Shown in pieces: positions 1 to 9,169 of a stretch of DNA of 64,000 bases. The stretch is from assembly GCF_030813005.1 (NCBI RefSeq), contig NZ_JAUSTU010000004.1, positions 124,001-188,000 of the forward strand, read 5' to 3'. The DNA is from Robertmurraya andreesenii (GTDB lineage: Bacteria; Bacillota; Bacilli; Bacillales; Cytobacillaceae). Each line of letters starts with the position of its first letter. Within the stretch, counting starts at the first letter, position 1. Under the pieces are notes generated by a model. The model was given only the letters and a program-made list of their open reading frames with translations, was not told the DNA's origin and searched no databases. The position numbers were made by a program, and so were the translations under genes.

Positions 1-1
1 T

Positions 2-1783
2 ATTCGTGCAGCATCGGTTTTATTAGTGGTGATTGTTTCCATATTTCTTCTTTATGCAAACAATATTTTTATTAAGCGTCGCAGTAAGGAAATTGGATTA
101 TTTCAATTAATTGGGATGACGAAAGGAAAAATTTTTCGCCTTTTAAGTGCGGAAAACTTTATTCTATACTTTGTTTCCTTATCTCTTGGAATCTTTGTTG
201 GATTTGCCAGTTCAAGATTGATTCTCATGATCTTATTCAAAATTATCGGTGTTGATGATATTGAAACAACACTAAGGTTTTCAACAGAAGCCTTTACTCA
301 AACCTTAATTGTTTTTAGTATTATCTATTTGTTCATTATGCTAATGAACCATCTTTTTATTAGACGGCAAAGCATTTTATCATTGTTTCGAGTCACTTCC
401 TCTACAGAAGGAAAAATCAAAGGTCTTTCCGTCTGGCAGATGATCATTGGAATAGCTGGAATCGCACTGATTATTGTCGGTTATTACGTGTCTTCGAGAC
501 TCTTTAGCGGAGATTTTACCGAAATGAACGAATTATTTCTCGCAATGGCTTTTATTCTGGGAACTGTCATTCTCGGCACATACCTTCTTTATAAAGGATC
601 TGTAAGCTTTATCTTTCATCTAATACGTAAAGGGAAAAAAGGTTATTTAAATATTAATGAAGTACTTTCCTTGTCATCGATTATGTTTAGAATGAAGTCA
701 AATGCGATGCTATTGACAATCATTACAACCGTTTCAGCACTTGCAATCGGGCTCTTGTCACTGAGCTATATCTCTTACTATTCAGCAGAAAAAAAGGCGG
801 AAAATAATGTGGCTGGAGACTTCGCATTCACTGTTCCAAAGGATGCTCAAAAATTCAAACAAGCTTTAGACGAACAGAAAATAGCCTACACCACAATAGA
901 GCATGAGGTTATCCAAATTAAGGTCAATATGAAAGACATTTTAGGTACAGACGGCAGTGGCCTATACGTTGATCCATCCGCAATGATTCTCCCTGCCGTT
1001 AGCGATAAAGACCTTCATGATTTCGACGTTTCACCAGATGAAACCATTTTTACAGGGTATAATGATCTATTGCAGAAATTCATGTCTTTAAAGGATTCAG
1101 GTCAGGTTGAGCTTAAAGGAAAGACTGAAATCATTCCTCAAATCTATTTGGGTCTTGAAAAAGATTATCTTATTTCATGGTATTTCACTAGTGGTGGGAT
1201 TCCGGTTGCGATTGTCGATGATAGCATATTCAAGCGTTTAAAGGACGATCAGGATCCAGAAATTCAAAAAGAATCATCGATCTTTATCGGATTTAATTTA
1301 CGGGACGACACACAAATGGAAAAAGCAAACGAGATTTTTCAGGAGCTTGGCTTTAGTGAAAATAGAATGCATGATTCTCGTCTTTCAATGAGTAATCAAG
1401 AGAAAGCAAACGTAGGGCTCATCATGTTTATCGTAGCCTTCTTAGGTTTAACATTCTTAATTACATCTGGCTGCATTCTCTATTTCAATCAAATGGGTGA
1501 AAGTGAAGAGGAAAAGCCGCACTATACGATTTTGCGCAAGCTCGGCTTTACACAAGCTGATCTATTAAGAGGAATCCGTTCAAAGCAAATTTTTAACTTT
1601 GGAATTCCATTAAGTATAGGCTTGCTTCATAGCTACTTTGCTGTTCAGTCAGGCTGGTTCTTATTCGGGACTGAGGTTTGGACTCCGATGATTGTGGTGA
1701 TGGTTCTCTATACAGCCCTTTATTCCATCTTTGGCTTCCTTTCCTTGGTGTATTATAAAAAAGTAATTAAGGAAGCACTATGA
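2..1783 (+). CDS. BceB/FtsX-type ABC transporter permease, 5' end outside window
   Basis: The reading frame is open to the left window edge, so the N-terminus is missing. The visible 590 or so residues show membrane segments near the start, then paired segments, a large polar domain of about 200 residues (roughly 255-460) and three C-terminal membrane segments. This is the layout of BceB-like permeases, which with a BceA ATPase remove or sense cell-wall-active peptides such as bacitracin. The early motif KRRSKEIGLFQLIGMTKGKI is typical of the family. The ATPase and any two-component partner would lie to the left. The substrate cannot be told from sequence. Confidence 0.85.
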   Translation: MRAASVLLVVIVSIFLLYANNIFIKRRSKEIGLFQLIGMTKGKIFRLLSAENFILYFVSLSLGIFVGFASSRLILMILFKIIGVDDIETTLRFSTEAFTQTLIVFSIIYLFIMLMNHLFIRRQSILSLFRVTSSTEGKIKGLSVWQMIIGIAGIALIIVGYYVSSRLFSGDFTEMNELFLAMAFILGTVILGTYLLYKGSVSFIFHLIRKGKKGYLNINEVLSLSSIMFRMKSNAMLLTIITTVSALAIGLLSLSYISYYSAEKKAENNVAGDFAFTVPKDAQKFKQALDEQKIAYTTIEHEVIQIKVNMKDILGTDGSGLYVDPSAMILPAVSDKDLHDFDVSPDETIFTGYNDLLQKFMSLKDSGQVELKGKTEIIPQIYLGLEKDYLISWYFTSGGIPVAIVDDSIFKRLKDDQDPEIQKESSIFIGFNLRDDTQMEKANEIFQELGFSENRMHDSRLSMSNQEKANVGLIMFIVAFLGLTFLITSGCILYFNQMGESEEEKPHYTILRKLGFTQADLLRGIRSKQIFNFGIPLSIGLLHSYFAVQSGWFLFGTEVWTPMIVVMVLYTALYSIFGFLSLVYYKKVIKEAL

Positions 1784-1789
1784 AAAATT

Positions 1790-1966
1790 CAACGGGTATC
1801 ATTCACTTAGTTTGATACCCGTTGTTGTGATTTTTTTGCTATTGCAGACATCATATTGCAGGTTTGGTGACCACTGCTATGATTTTATTGTTCCAACAGG
1901 CATCATTCTCCCAATTGGATGACCTCCACCACCCTTTTTCCGCTCAAACGGGCATCATTCTCTCAG
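1790..1966. repeat. Three loose copies of an 18-nt motif
   Basis: Related strings CAACGGGTATCATTCACT (1790), CAACAGGCATCATTCTCC (1894) and CAAACGGGCATCATTCTC (1945) occur downstream of the permease gene. The first copy forms one arm of the terminator, so the others may be decayed terminator-arm copies. No function is evident. Confidence 0.4.
1791..1837 (+). terminator. Rho-independent terminator after the permease
   Basis: Perfect 11-bp stem AACGGGTATCA / TGATACCCGTT starting a few bases after the permease stop, followed shortly by a run of seven T. Confidence 0.85.
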
Positions 1967-2002
1967 TGGCAAGCCTTATTTTGCTTACTCATAAAATGAG
2001 TA

Positions 2003-2935
2003 TTAATTTTGAAAGATTTTATTGATTTCTTCAATTTCTTCCTCTGTTAATTTCACTTCTGCTGCACGCATATTTTTTAGTATTTGTTCAGGTGTCTTCG
2101 CCCCAGGGATGACCGCATCTATTGGACCTCGTGTTAAGTACCATGCAAGCACCAAATGTCCAATCTCCGTATTCTTTTCTTCTGCAATTCGTCGCAAACC
2201 GTCGACCTTCTCTACATTCGTCAAATATGTTTCTTCCTTAAACAGCGGATGCTTCCTTTGTTGTTCTGTAAGAGGTGTATCCTTATGATATTTTCCTGTT
2301 AATAGCCCCTTCGCTAATGGAAAATATGGGACAAATGAGATCTCATGCTCAGTAACATATGGAAAAATCTCTTTTTCCGCCTCACGATGAAACAAATTGT
2401 AATGACCTTGGATCACATCAACATAGCCATCTCGATTCGCTTCCTTCAACTGTTCAAGCGAAAAATTGGACACTCCGATCGCTCTTATCTTTCCAGCTTC
2501 CCTTAAGTTCTGCAATGCACCAACTGCCTCATATTTAGGCGTATGCTCATCAGGAAAATGGACATAGAATAAATCGATATAATCGGTTTGAAGTCTTCTT
2601 AACGATTCATCAACACTTTGAACCAAGAATTCTGGATCGTTCACATGGACGACCTTTCCATCGACAAAGGTATAGGATGCTTTTGAAGCAATCACAAAAT
2701 CATCACGCTTGCCGTGCTCCTTCATCACCTCTCCAATCAGTTCTTCGGAGCGGCCAAGACCATAAAAATAAGCGGTATCAATAAAGTTCATTCCATGATC
2801 GATTGCCGTATGAATTTGTTTTTTCGAAACCTCTTCATCAATATTTGCGTAAATATTATGGCCTCCAATCGCATTTGCCCCAAGACCGATGGGATGAACA
2901 AATAAATCTGTTCTACCTAGACGGGTTGTTGTCAT
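2003..2935 (-). CDS. Aldo/keto reductase, IolS-like
   Basis: A 310-residue NADPH-dependent aldo/keto reductase with a TIM-barrel fold, probably cytoplasmic. The catalytic set is visible: Asp53 and Tyr58 in FIDTAYFYG, Lys85 in IASKAS and His126 in YVHFPDEHTP. The sequence closely resembles what I recall of Bacillus IolS, including the N-terminal GLGANAIGGHN and the GVSNFSLEQLKEANRDG block. IolS lies in inositol loci, but no other inositol gene is nearby, so the natural aldehyde or ketone substrate is open. An AAGGGGG ribosome binding site precedes the ATG. It appears monocistronic. Confidence 0.88.
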   Translation of the reverse strand: MTTTRLGRTDLFVHPIGLGANAIGGHNIYANIDEEVSKKQIHTAIDHGMNFIDTAYFYGLGRSEELIGEVMKEHGKRDDFVIASKASYTFVDGKVVHVNDPEFLVQSVDESLRRLQTDYIDLFYVHFPDEHTPKYEAVGALQNLREAGKIRAIGVSNFSLEQLKEANRDGYVDVIQGHYNLFHREAEKEIFPYVTEHEISFVPYFPLAKGLLTGKYHKDTPLTEQQRKHPLFKEETYLTNVEKVDGLRRIAEEKNTEIGHLVLAWYLTRGPIDAVIPGAKTPEQILKNMRAAEVKLTEEEIEEINKIFQN

Positions 2936-3008
2936 TTCTGGTCCCCCTTCATTTCTTAATATTACTTTCTTGTAAAATTATACATCAAGAATAGAATGAT
3001 AGAAAAAT

Positions 3009-3206
3009 TCAAGTTAGGTATACCAATAAGGGGAATACAATTAATAATACGAATAGACTTTGGATTAAAGTTAAGATTATATCTTTCTTCCAGCTGTTCC
3101 TCACAGGGTAGCGATTCATAAGTCTTTGAAAAAAAAGAAAGACAATCCATAGATTTATTAAAGCAAATAAGAATGAACCAACACTACCATATAGATCTTG
3201 ATACAA
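3009..3206 (-). CDS. Small two-helix membrane protein of unknown function
   Basis: I do not recognise this protein. A TTG at 3206 is preceded by an AAGGGGGG ribosome binding site at suitable spacing, so I prefer it to an upstream ATG at 3293 that has no good site. The 65-residue product has a hydrophobic segment (FLFALINLWIVFLFF), a basic loop (NRYPVRNSWKK) and a second segment (LIQSLFVLLIVFPLLVYL). That suggests a two-helix inner-membrane protein with a positively charged loop. Confidence 0.5.
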   Translation of the reverse strand: MYQDLYGSVGSFLFALINLWIVFLFFQRLMNRYPVRNSWKKDIILTLIQSLFVLLIVFPLLVYLT

Positions 3207-3386
3207 TGCAACACCCCCCTTAATGTTCACACTAGAATTAGAATTATTAATATTATGATACCATAAAAAGGAATTTAAGGAATGTAAATCCATTATAGCA
3301 TATTTCTATACAACGAAACCTTTATCAAATGAAAACGTATTCTTAACTAGATTCATCCAGTGTTAATAGAATAGGAGTAAAAAGTC

Positions 3387-4406
3387 ATGAACTACGAAAA
3401 CGAATGGAACGATCTCATACAGCCTTATGTAGAGAAACGTCCCAACCTAGTGCTAACTGTTGGAATCATAAAGAATAACAAGAAAGAATTCTTTACCAAG
3501 ACAAATAACGCAACGATGGATATCCATGATCCTGCAAATCTCATCTATGAAATCGGCTCTATAACAAAAGTATTTACATCAACCCTTTTAGCTAAAGCAA
3601 TCTTGGAAAACCAAATTCACCTCGATGACCCAATCACAAAATTCATTCCATCATTGGTTAATAACAAATCACTGAACGAGAAACCTGTAACAATCCGTCA
3701 TTTGACTACCCATACAGCAGGAATCCCCTCCATCCCTATGAAATATTACATCAAGGTACTATTTTCCAAGGGTAAGAGAACGAACCCATACAAGTTTTTG
3801 ACATACGGGGAAATCTTGAAGTACTTAGAGGATTACAACTTTCAGAAGGCAAAAAGAGGATTTAGCTACTCTAATACTGGAACAGGAATTCTTGGATTTA
3901 TATTGACACAGCTTTACGAAAGTGATTATGAAACAGTCATTCAACAGGAAATTTGCCAGCCCCTAAGTCTCATAAATACAAAGATTCAGTTGAACGAAGA
4001 ACAGCAACAATATCTCGTGCAGGGACATAATCAAAAGCATAAGCCTGTGAACAACTGGGACTTCGCATCCTTAGAAGGAGCTGGCGCAATTCGCTCTACG
4101 GTATCCGATCTATTATCCTTCTTAGGGGCCCATATGAATGGAGTACCTCCCTATTTCTCTTTAACCCATGATATTTTATTTGAAGAGAAAGATATTGCTA
4201 TTGGAATGAATTGGGTCATCGATAAAAAAAGGAATGTGATTTGGCATAATGGCGGAACAGGCGGTTACTCTAGCTTTTTGGGATTTAATAAGGAAAAACA
4301 AATAGGTGTTGTGATCCTCTCAAACTACCAGCCTAGCTTCTCAAAAAACGATTCAGTTGATCAAATCGGATTTGATTTTTTAGATAAATTGGCTGCGGAC
4401 AATTAA
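3387..4406 (+). CDS. Beta-lactamase-family serine hydrolase
   Basis: 339 residues of the class C beta-lactamase / penicillin-binding-protein-like fold. The nucleophile motif SITK is at Ser58-Lys61, the Tyr-Ser-Asn motif at 161-163, and a His287-Asn-Gly-Gly block replaces the KTG triad, as in many esterase-like members. There is no signal peptide or membrane segment, so it is probably cytoplasmic. That argues against a role in beta-lactam resistance. The ribosome binding site is AGGAGTAAA. The likely activity is esterase or peptidase; the substrate is unknown. Confidence 0.85.
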   Translation: MNYENEWNDLIQPYVEKRPNLVLTVGIIKNNKKEFFTKTNNATMDIHDPANLIYEIGSITKVFTSTLLAKAILENQIHLDDPITKFIPSLVNNKSLNEKPVTIRHLTTHTAGIPSIPMKYYIKVLFSKGKRTNPYKFLTYGEILKYLEDYNFQKAKRGFSYSNTGTGILGFILTQLYESDYETVIQQEICQPLSLINTKIQLNEEQQQYLVQGHNQKHKPVNNWDFASLEGAGAIRSTVSDLLSFLGAHMNGVPPYFSLTHDILFEEKDIAIGMNWVIDKKRNVIWHNGGTGGYSSFLGFNKEKQIGVVILSNYQPSFSKNDSVDQIGFDFLDKLAADN

Positions 4407-4673
4407 CTCCAGCTGAAAATGATTAAACACATAGTATAATTGTTCTTTCACTGATTGAGGTGCCAAGGTTAGTTGAAGATTGGGGTTTTCTACGGCCATT
4501 AGCTTCTCTAAATCATTGACAAGACCTACCAATCGCATTAACTCTCCGTGACATTGCATCAAGCGGTCCTTCGATGGTTCCCATACTCCATCGATAAAGG
4601 CTTCCAGCTGACTTCTCAGTGTAGCAATCGGTGTCCTGAATTCATGAGCTAAATCACTGGAAAATTGTTTAAC
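4407..4673 (-). pseudogene. Remnant of a sensor histidine kinase (HisKA region)
   Basis: Translating the minus strand gives a recognisable dimerisation and phosphoacceptor region: QFSSDLAHEFRTPIATLRSQ followed by FIDGVWEPSKDRL and LMRLVGLVNDLEKL. The H-box histidine (AHEFRTP) is intact. The frame is closed by TGA upstream (4674-4676), and the similarity fades into the 3' end of the serine hydrolase gene. There is no sensor domain and no ATPase domain. It is a leftover of a BaeS/ResE-type kinase gene, probably cut by the rearrangement that placed the hydrolase here. Confidence 0.75.
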
Positions 4674-4837
4674 TCAGCAGCAGGCTTTTCGGCCTGTGTT
4701 TCATGCGTCGTATCCTCTTGTCACTCAAACGACAATCGGTAACCATCTACCCTTAAAAATTCATGTAAGTACCATTGTTTTCTCAAATTTTCCTCACATC
4801 TGTTTGTTAATCTAGGAGCTAGTAAAGGATGGTGAAA

Positions 4838-6172
4838 ATGAGAAAACAAATAATCTTTTGGATATGGGGAATCTGTGCCTATTTCTCTCTTGGTTTTGTG
4901 CATAATGCACAGGCGAATACGTTGGATCTTCAAGACCATATCGATAGGGCCCAAGAAGGTGCAACCATTCAATTAAAACAGGGAGTTTATAAAGGTCCTA
5001 TTACAATTACAAAGCCGATTACCATTCGGGGAGAACCAGGGGTCGTAATTGATGGTGGGCAACGAGGGAATGTCATCACCATTTCCACCGACCATGTAAC
5101 ATTATCTGATTTAACGATCCTCCATAGTGGAAAAGGGAATGAAGTTAGCGGGATTTTCTTAAATAAAGCCAACCATGTTCATTTAGTAAATAACCATTTG
5201 GAAAATGTCCATTTTGGCATATATATCAAAAATGGAACAAATAATGAAGTCGTTGGAAACGTGATTAAGAGTTATGATGATCATTTTTCAGCGAGAGGCA
5301 ACGGCATCCATATTTTTAAGGGGAAGGATAATCGTATCGCTAATAATGAAATCCGACAAGTTCAAGACGGAATCTATTTTGATTTTTCTACTGAGGTAGA
5401 GGTCACTCATAACGTCATCGTTGATTCCAGATATGGTATGCATTTCATGTATAGTAATCATATAACCGCAACCAATAATGTAATAAAAAGGAATATTACT
5501 GGCCTTATGGTTATGGATTCAAGCAATATAACCTTTTTGGATAATGCTATCTCTGAACAATTTCATTTTCGAGGCTTTGGCGTTTTGATTTATCAATCTA
5601 AGAATATTCTATTAAAGCAAAATGAAATCATTCGCAACAGTGTTGCTGTTTCCTTTGAAAAAGCAGAAAATACGGAGGTCTCTAGAAATATTATAGCAGC
5701 CAATCAGGTTGGGTTAGAATTTCGACGAGAAAACAAAAATAATCTGTTCTTTGAAAACAATTTTGTTGCGAATATTCTCTCCGCTAACGTCGGGAATACA
5801 TCCTTAAGCCTTGATAACGGAGAAAAAGGGAATTACTGGGATGACTATAGGAGCTTTGATATTACGGGTGATTTGATCGGAGAAATTCCCTACAAGGCCG
5901 GCTCCATTTATGATCATTTACTTCAAAGACAGCCATTGTGGCAATTTTTCTTTGAAAGCCCTGCGATTCAAATATGGAGCAGGGCCGAAACCATGTTTCC
6001 TTCATTTGGTGTAGCAGAAGTATACGATAACAAACCACTTGTTGAACCTTTAGATTTAAAGAGGAACGGCGAAATTAAGGAGAATAATAGAAGCTTTTCA
6101 CTCCTTTTGCTTTCCTTAACTCTAATTGGTTCAGCACTACTTATTATTTATAAGGGGAGAAAATATAGATGA
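4838..6172 (+). CDS. nosD: NosD-like periplasmic-type copper/N2O-reductase maturation protein
   Basis: About 444 residues: an N-terminal signal peptide (hydrophobic to about residue 26, ending near AQA), then a right-handed parallel beta-helix made of repeated N-x-I/V turns, and a C-terminal membrane segment followed by basic residues. This is the NosD layout. NosD works with the NosFY ABC transporter in building the copper-sulfur site of N2O reductase outside the cell membrane. Two starts are possible; the ATG at 4838 is better spaced from AAAGG than the ATG at 4829. Its stop overlaps the nosL start (ATGA). Confidence 0.9.
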   Translation: MRKQIIFWIWGICAYFSLGFVHNAQANTLDLQDHIDRAQEGATIQLKQGVYKGPITITKPITIRGEPGVVIDGGQRGNVITISTDHVTLSDLTILHSGKGNEVSGIFLNKANHVHLVNNHLENVHFGIYIKNGTNNEVVGNVIKSYDDHFSARGNGIHIFKGKDNRIANNEIRQVQDGIYFDFSTEVEVTHNVIVDSRYGMHFMYSNHITATNNVIKRNITGLMVMDSSNITFLDNAISEQFHFRGFGVLIYQSKNILLKQNEIIRNSVAVSFEKAENTEVSRNIIAANQVGLEFRRENKNNLFFENNFVANILSANVGNTSLSLDNGEKGNYWDDYRSFDITGDLIGEIPYKAGSIYDHLLQRQPLWQFFFESPAIQIWSRAETMFPSFGVAEVYDNKPLVEPLDLKRNGEIKENNRSFSLLLLSLTLIGSALLIIYKGRKYR

Positions 6173-6624
6173 ACCGTTTTCGATGGCTAATTTTGTGCAT
6201 TTTACTGCTTGCAGGTTGTAGTCAGGAGCAATCATTTGAACCTGATGAGATTAATCCAGAAATAGATGTTTGCGAGATTTGTAATATGGGAATTGTTCAT
6301 GAAAATTATGCGACTCAGGTTATTGCGAAAAATGGGGATGTTTATAAATTTGATGATATTGGGTGTATGATGGAATTTTTGCAGGATGAACAGACAATCA
6401 AGGAAGAGGATGTAGCGAAAAAATATGTCCGTGACGTGAATACCGGAGAATGGATTGAATTAGAAAAAGCATTCCATAGCTATCATCCTGATCATTGGAC
6501 ACCGATGGCGAATGGTGTCGTTACCTTCAAAGACAAGCAATCTGCGCAAGAATACGAAAATAGAATTGGTGAGGTATATGATTATCAAGCACTTCTAGAG
6601 CATAACTGGAGTTCACAGCCATGA
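6169..6624 (+). CDS. nosL: NosL-like copper chaperone lipoprotein
   Basis: 151 residues. The signal peptide ends in a lipobox (LAGC, Cys17), so this is a membrane-anchored lipoprotein on the outer face. The NosL metal motif C-x2-C-x-M is present at Cys35, Cys38 and Met40 (CEICNMGI). NosL binds Cu(I) and supplies N2O reductase assembly. It is translationally coupled to nosD by a 4-base overlap and to nosY downstream by another. Confidence 0.92.
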   Translation: MNRFRWLILCILLLAGCSQEQSFEPDEINPEIDVCEICNMGIVHENYATQVIAKNGDVYKFDDIGCMMEFLQDEQTIKEEDVAKKYVRDVNTGEWIELEKAFHSYHPDHWTPMANGVVTFKDKQSAQEYENRIGEVYDYQALLEHNWSSQP

Positions 6625-7448
6625 ACGCCTATCATATTGGAAGACAGCAGCTGACCCTCATCCTAAGAAGCAAATGGCTGCTCGGATTTGGACTCCTCTT
6701 CATGTTTCTAGCATTTTTCGTCACCTACTTTTCACAAACAGGAAATACTGGCTTTGACGGTTTCAACCGCATGACTGCAAGTCTACTAAACTTGAATCTA
6801 TTAATGATTCCGTTAATCTCACTATTAATGGGAAGTATGTTCTTAGCGGGTGAGAAAGAAGATAGCGGTTTGCAGCTTTTATTAACCTATCCTATATATG
6901 TAAAAAGTGTTCTAATAGGGAAATATGCAGGGTTGTTCGTTGCATTATCCGTGGTCCTAACAGGTGGATATGGAATCGCCCTGCTCTCTATGTATTTAAT
7001 CAATAGTCATGTTTCACTTATTGTCATCCTTAAGTTTTATCTTCTTTCACTTTTGTTATCTGGTATGTTCGTAGCGCTATCGATCTTAATTGGAATTCTC
7101 TCAAAATCTAGAATTCAAGCACTTGGGCTCAGCTTAGTAGTCTGGGCGATTTTTACTCTTTTTTATGAATTTATGCTCATGGGCATCAGCTTATTCCTGC
7201 CTAAACAGTCGATTCTTTTAATGCTTTCTGTTGCTATTTTTTTAAACCCAGCGGAATTAATTCGGGTGTGGTCTATTCTATCATTGGATGGGGCTTCAGT
7301 TTTTGGGCCAGGCCTTTATGATCTAACTGTTTGGGCGAGCGGAGGATTGGGAACCCTCTTATTTATTGCATCATCCTGCCTTTGGATCGCTGTGCCGCTG
7401 ATCATCACCGGGCATTCCATAAAAAGGGGAATCAAAAATGACGGATAA
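6621..7448 (+). CDS. nosY: NosY-like ABC transporter permease
   Basis: 275 residues with about six hydrophobic segments and no ATPase motif. It resembles NosY of the ABC-2 type: an N-terminal helix, the block SLLMGSMFLAGEKEDSGLQ after the second helix, and four further helices. With NosF it forms the transporter that moves or mechanically signals a sulfur species to NosD. Both ends overlap neighbouring genes (nosL by 4 bases, nosF by 11), so the four genes form one operon. Confidence 0.88.
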   Translation: MNAYHIGRQQLTLILRSKWLLGFGLLFMFLAFFVTYFSQTGNTGFDGFNRMTASLLNLNLLMIPLISLLMGSMFLAGEKEDSGLQLLLTYPIYVKSVLIGKYAGLFVALSVVLTGGYGIALLSMYLINSHVSLIVILKFYLLSLLLSGMFVALSILIGILSKSRIQALGLSLVVWAIFTLFYEFMLMGISLFLPKQSILLMLSVAIFLNPAELIRVWSILSLDGASVFGPGLYDLTVWASGGLGTLLFIASSCLWIAVPLIITGHSIKRGIKNDG

Positions 7449-8187
7449 AGAATGGATACATTTCAAGCAATTCACAAAGCGCTTCAATGAACATAGTATG
7501 GTTGGAGAAATCGATTTGGCGTTAAGAAAAGGGGAAATATTTGCGTTGTGCGGAGGAAATGGCGCAGGAAAAAGCACCCTTATTAAAGCGATAACAGGAG
7601 TAATCCGGGCAACGAGTGGCGAAATTATGGTGGATGATGTCGTTATGAAGCCTCAAAGCCTGCCATATAAAGCTTTATTCTCGTATATGCCAGATCATAT
7701 GATGTTTGCTCCTCAATTAACAGGGGAGGAAGTGTTGACTTTTTTTGCTCGTTTGAGAGGAATTCCGATTGAACGAGTAAAGGAAGTATTGCTTCTTGTT
7801 GGTCTTGACGATGTGCGTAATCGTCTCATCAAGCATTATTCCAAAGGAATGCAGCAACGTCTATCCTTCGCCCAAGCGCTCATGCCAAATTCTCCCTTTC
7901 TGATTCTCGATGAACCTACAAATGGCTTAGATCCTTATTGGTTATTTCAATTCAAGGCAATCATTCGAGCAGAAAAAGAGAAAGGGACAACCATTCTTAT
8001 GACCACTCATGTTTTATCATTAGTGGAAGAACTGGCTGATCGAGTTGCCTTTATGGAAAATGGAAAAATGATGATGAATGATACGATCAAAAATTTAACG
8101 GTTCAAGCTGGGAAGGTCATGACGCTAGAGGAAGTCTTTTTTCAGGAAGCCCTTTCCAGAGAAATGCTTAAAAAAAACCCGCTGTAG
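7438..8187 (+). CDS. nosF: NosF-like ABC transporter ATPase
   Basis: 249 residues with Walker A GGNGAGKST (39-47), signature YSKGMQQ (134-140), Walker B FLILDEP (154-160) and an H-loop TTHVLS. It is the cytoplasmic ATPase partner of NosY. It is the last gene of nosDLYF, and its stop codon lies in the left arm of the terminator. The operon lacks nosZ, nosC and nosR in this window, so the system may serve an N2O reductase encoded elsewhere or another copper enzyme. Confidence 0.9.
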   Translation: MTDKEWIHFKQFTKRFNEHSMVGEIDLALRKGEIFALCGGNGAGKSTLIKAITGVIRATSGEIMVDDVVMKPQSLPYKALFSYMPDHMMFAPQLTGEEVLTFFARLRGIPIERVKEVLLLVGLDDVRNRLIKHYSKGMQQRLSFAQALMPNSPFLILDEPTNGLDPYWLFQFKAIIRAEKEKGTTILMTTHVLSLVEELADRVAFMENGKMMMNDTIKNLTVQAGKVMTLEEVFFQEALSREMLKKNPL

Positions 8188-8206
8188 CTTTGTACAGCGG
8201 GTTTTA
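8174..8206. terminator. Bidirectional terminator between nosF and the second nosL
   Basis: Stem AAAACCCGCTGTA / TACAGCGGGTTTT with A-run and T-run flanks. It overlaps the nosF stop and serves the two convergent genes. Confidence 0.85.
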
Positions 8207-8248
8207 ACTATTCTTTCGAGGAGAGGAAACACTGTTTCTCTCCCAATC

Positions 8249-8872
8249 CTAATGATCATGACCTTCCTGTGAGGTTTCTTCCTCACTTTGCTCTTGTTTC
8301 TTCATTTGCATTTTCTTTTGGTATCTTTCGTTTGCAACGGTATCAATCGTTTCCCAGTTGGCTTCTATTGGATTAAGGTTCGAACTTTCAGAAATGAAAC
8401 CATCTGCTGCCCCCTCTGTTTCGAAGAAGGCATAGCCGTATTTCATCGGTGTAGTAATATCGGCCTTTACAACAACAGCTTTGTCAGCCTCCACCCAATT
8501 GGATGTTACGTAATCACGAACCCATTTCTTGGCAAGCTTCTCCTCTTGTTGACGTTCGTAATTTAACATACAGCCTGAATCATCAAAAAAGACATACTCT
8601 CCATCCTTCGTTACTCCTTGTGCTGAAAATACACCCATTTCGTGATCCTTCTCGTAAACAACCATATTACAGAAAGCACAAACAGTATCTTCTGTTGGCT
8701 CCTGTGGGACATATGTGTCCTCGTTCTTCCCGTCTTTCCCCACTTTTTTTGTTGCTAATTCTTCTGAATTATTACTATCCTTGCTTTTATCAGTTTGCTC
8801 CTCATCTGTATTACAGGCTGTTACTAGAAAAGCTAAGCAAAGCAATAATCCTAACAAAAAGTTTCTTTTCAT
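8249..8872 (-). CDS. NosL-family lipoprotein with acidic and His-rich tails
   Basis: The ATG at 8872 has GGAGGGAA at good spacing and is followed by a lipoprotein signal (LVTAC, Cys20), so this start is chosen over codons further upstream. The 207-residue product has a low-complexity polar linker (about 21-60) and the NosL motif CAFCNM (Cys65, Cys68, Met70). It ends in a Glu/Gln-rich stretch and HDH. This is a second, diverged NosL-like copper-binding lipoprotein, convergent with nosDLYF. The His-containing tail may add metal binding (inference). Confidence 0.85.
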   Translation of the reverse strand: MKRNFLLGLLLCLAFLVTACNTDEEQTDKSKDSNNSEELATKKVGKDGKNEDTYVPQEPTEDTVCAFCNMVVYEKDHEMGVFSAQGVTKDGEYVFFDDSGCMLNYERQQEEKLAKKWVRDYVTSNWVEADKAVVVKADITTPMKYGYAFFETEGAADGFISESSNLNPIEANWETIDTVANERYQKKMQMKKQEQSEEETSQEGHDH

Positions 8873-9101
8873 GTAGTTCCCTCCAATGGTTTTCTCAAGG
8901 GTCATTGTAACAGTCAAATGTGTAATAAGTATAAAGATTGATTGAGAAAAGAATGAGAAGCTGCCTTATTTACTTCTTTTTTTTGAATATTTTATGAAGT
9001 TTTATTCTTGGTTTCTATGAAGCTAAGGAAGCTATTCTTAGGTGTTACGGTTCAATGCCTGGATTCTTACCAATTTTATAGAAAAGATTTCTTCAGAATT
9101 A

Positions 9102-9115
9102 TGTGAACGCTTTCA
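9102..9115 (+). promoter_or_regulatory. cre-like CcpA site
   Basis: TGTGAACGCTTTCA fits the catabolite-responsive element consensus TGWNANCGNTNWCA at every position. A TATGAT (-10-like, 9124-9129) follows. The site would overlap the -35 region of the thioesterase promoter, which implies repression. Confidence 0.55.
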
Positions 9116-9169
9116 AAATATGTTATGATTTAAATAGTTTAATAGAAAAAGCTTCAGAGAGGAGAACAT

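Noticed and set aside
4721..4972. Minus-strand frame ending LRVDGYRLSFE, slightly like a response regulator end
   Set aside because: It runs through the start of nosD and has no family blocks or start site.
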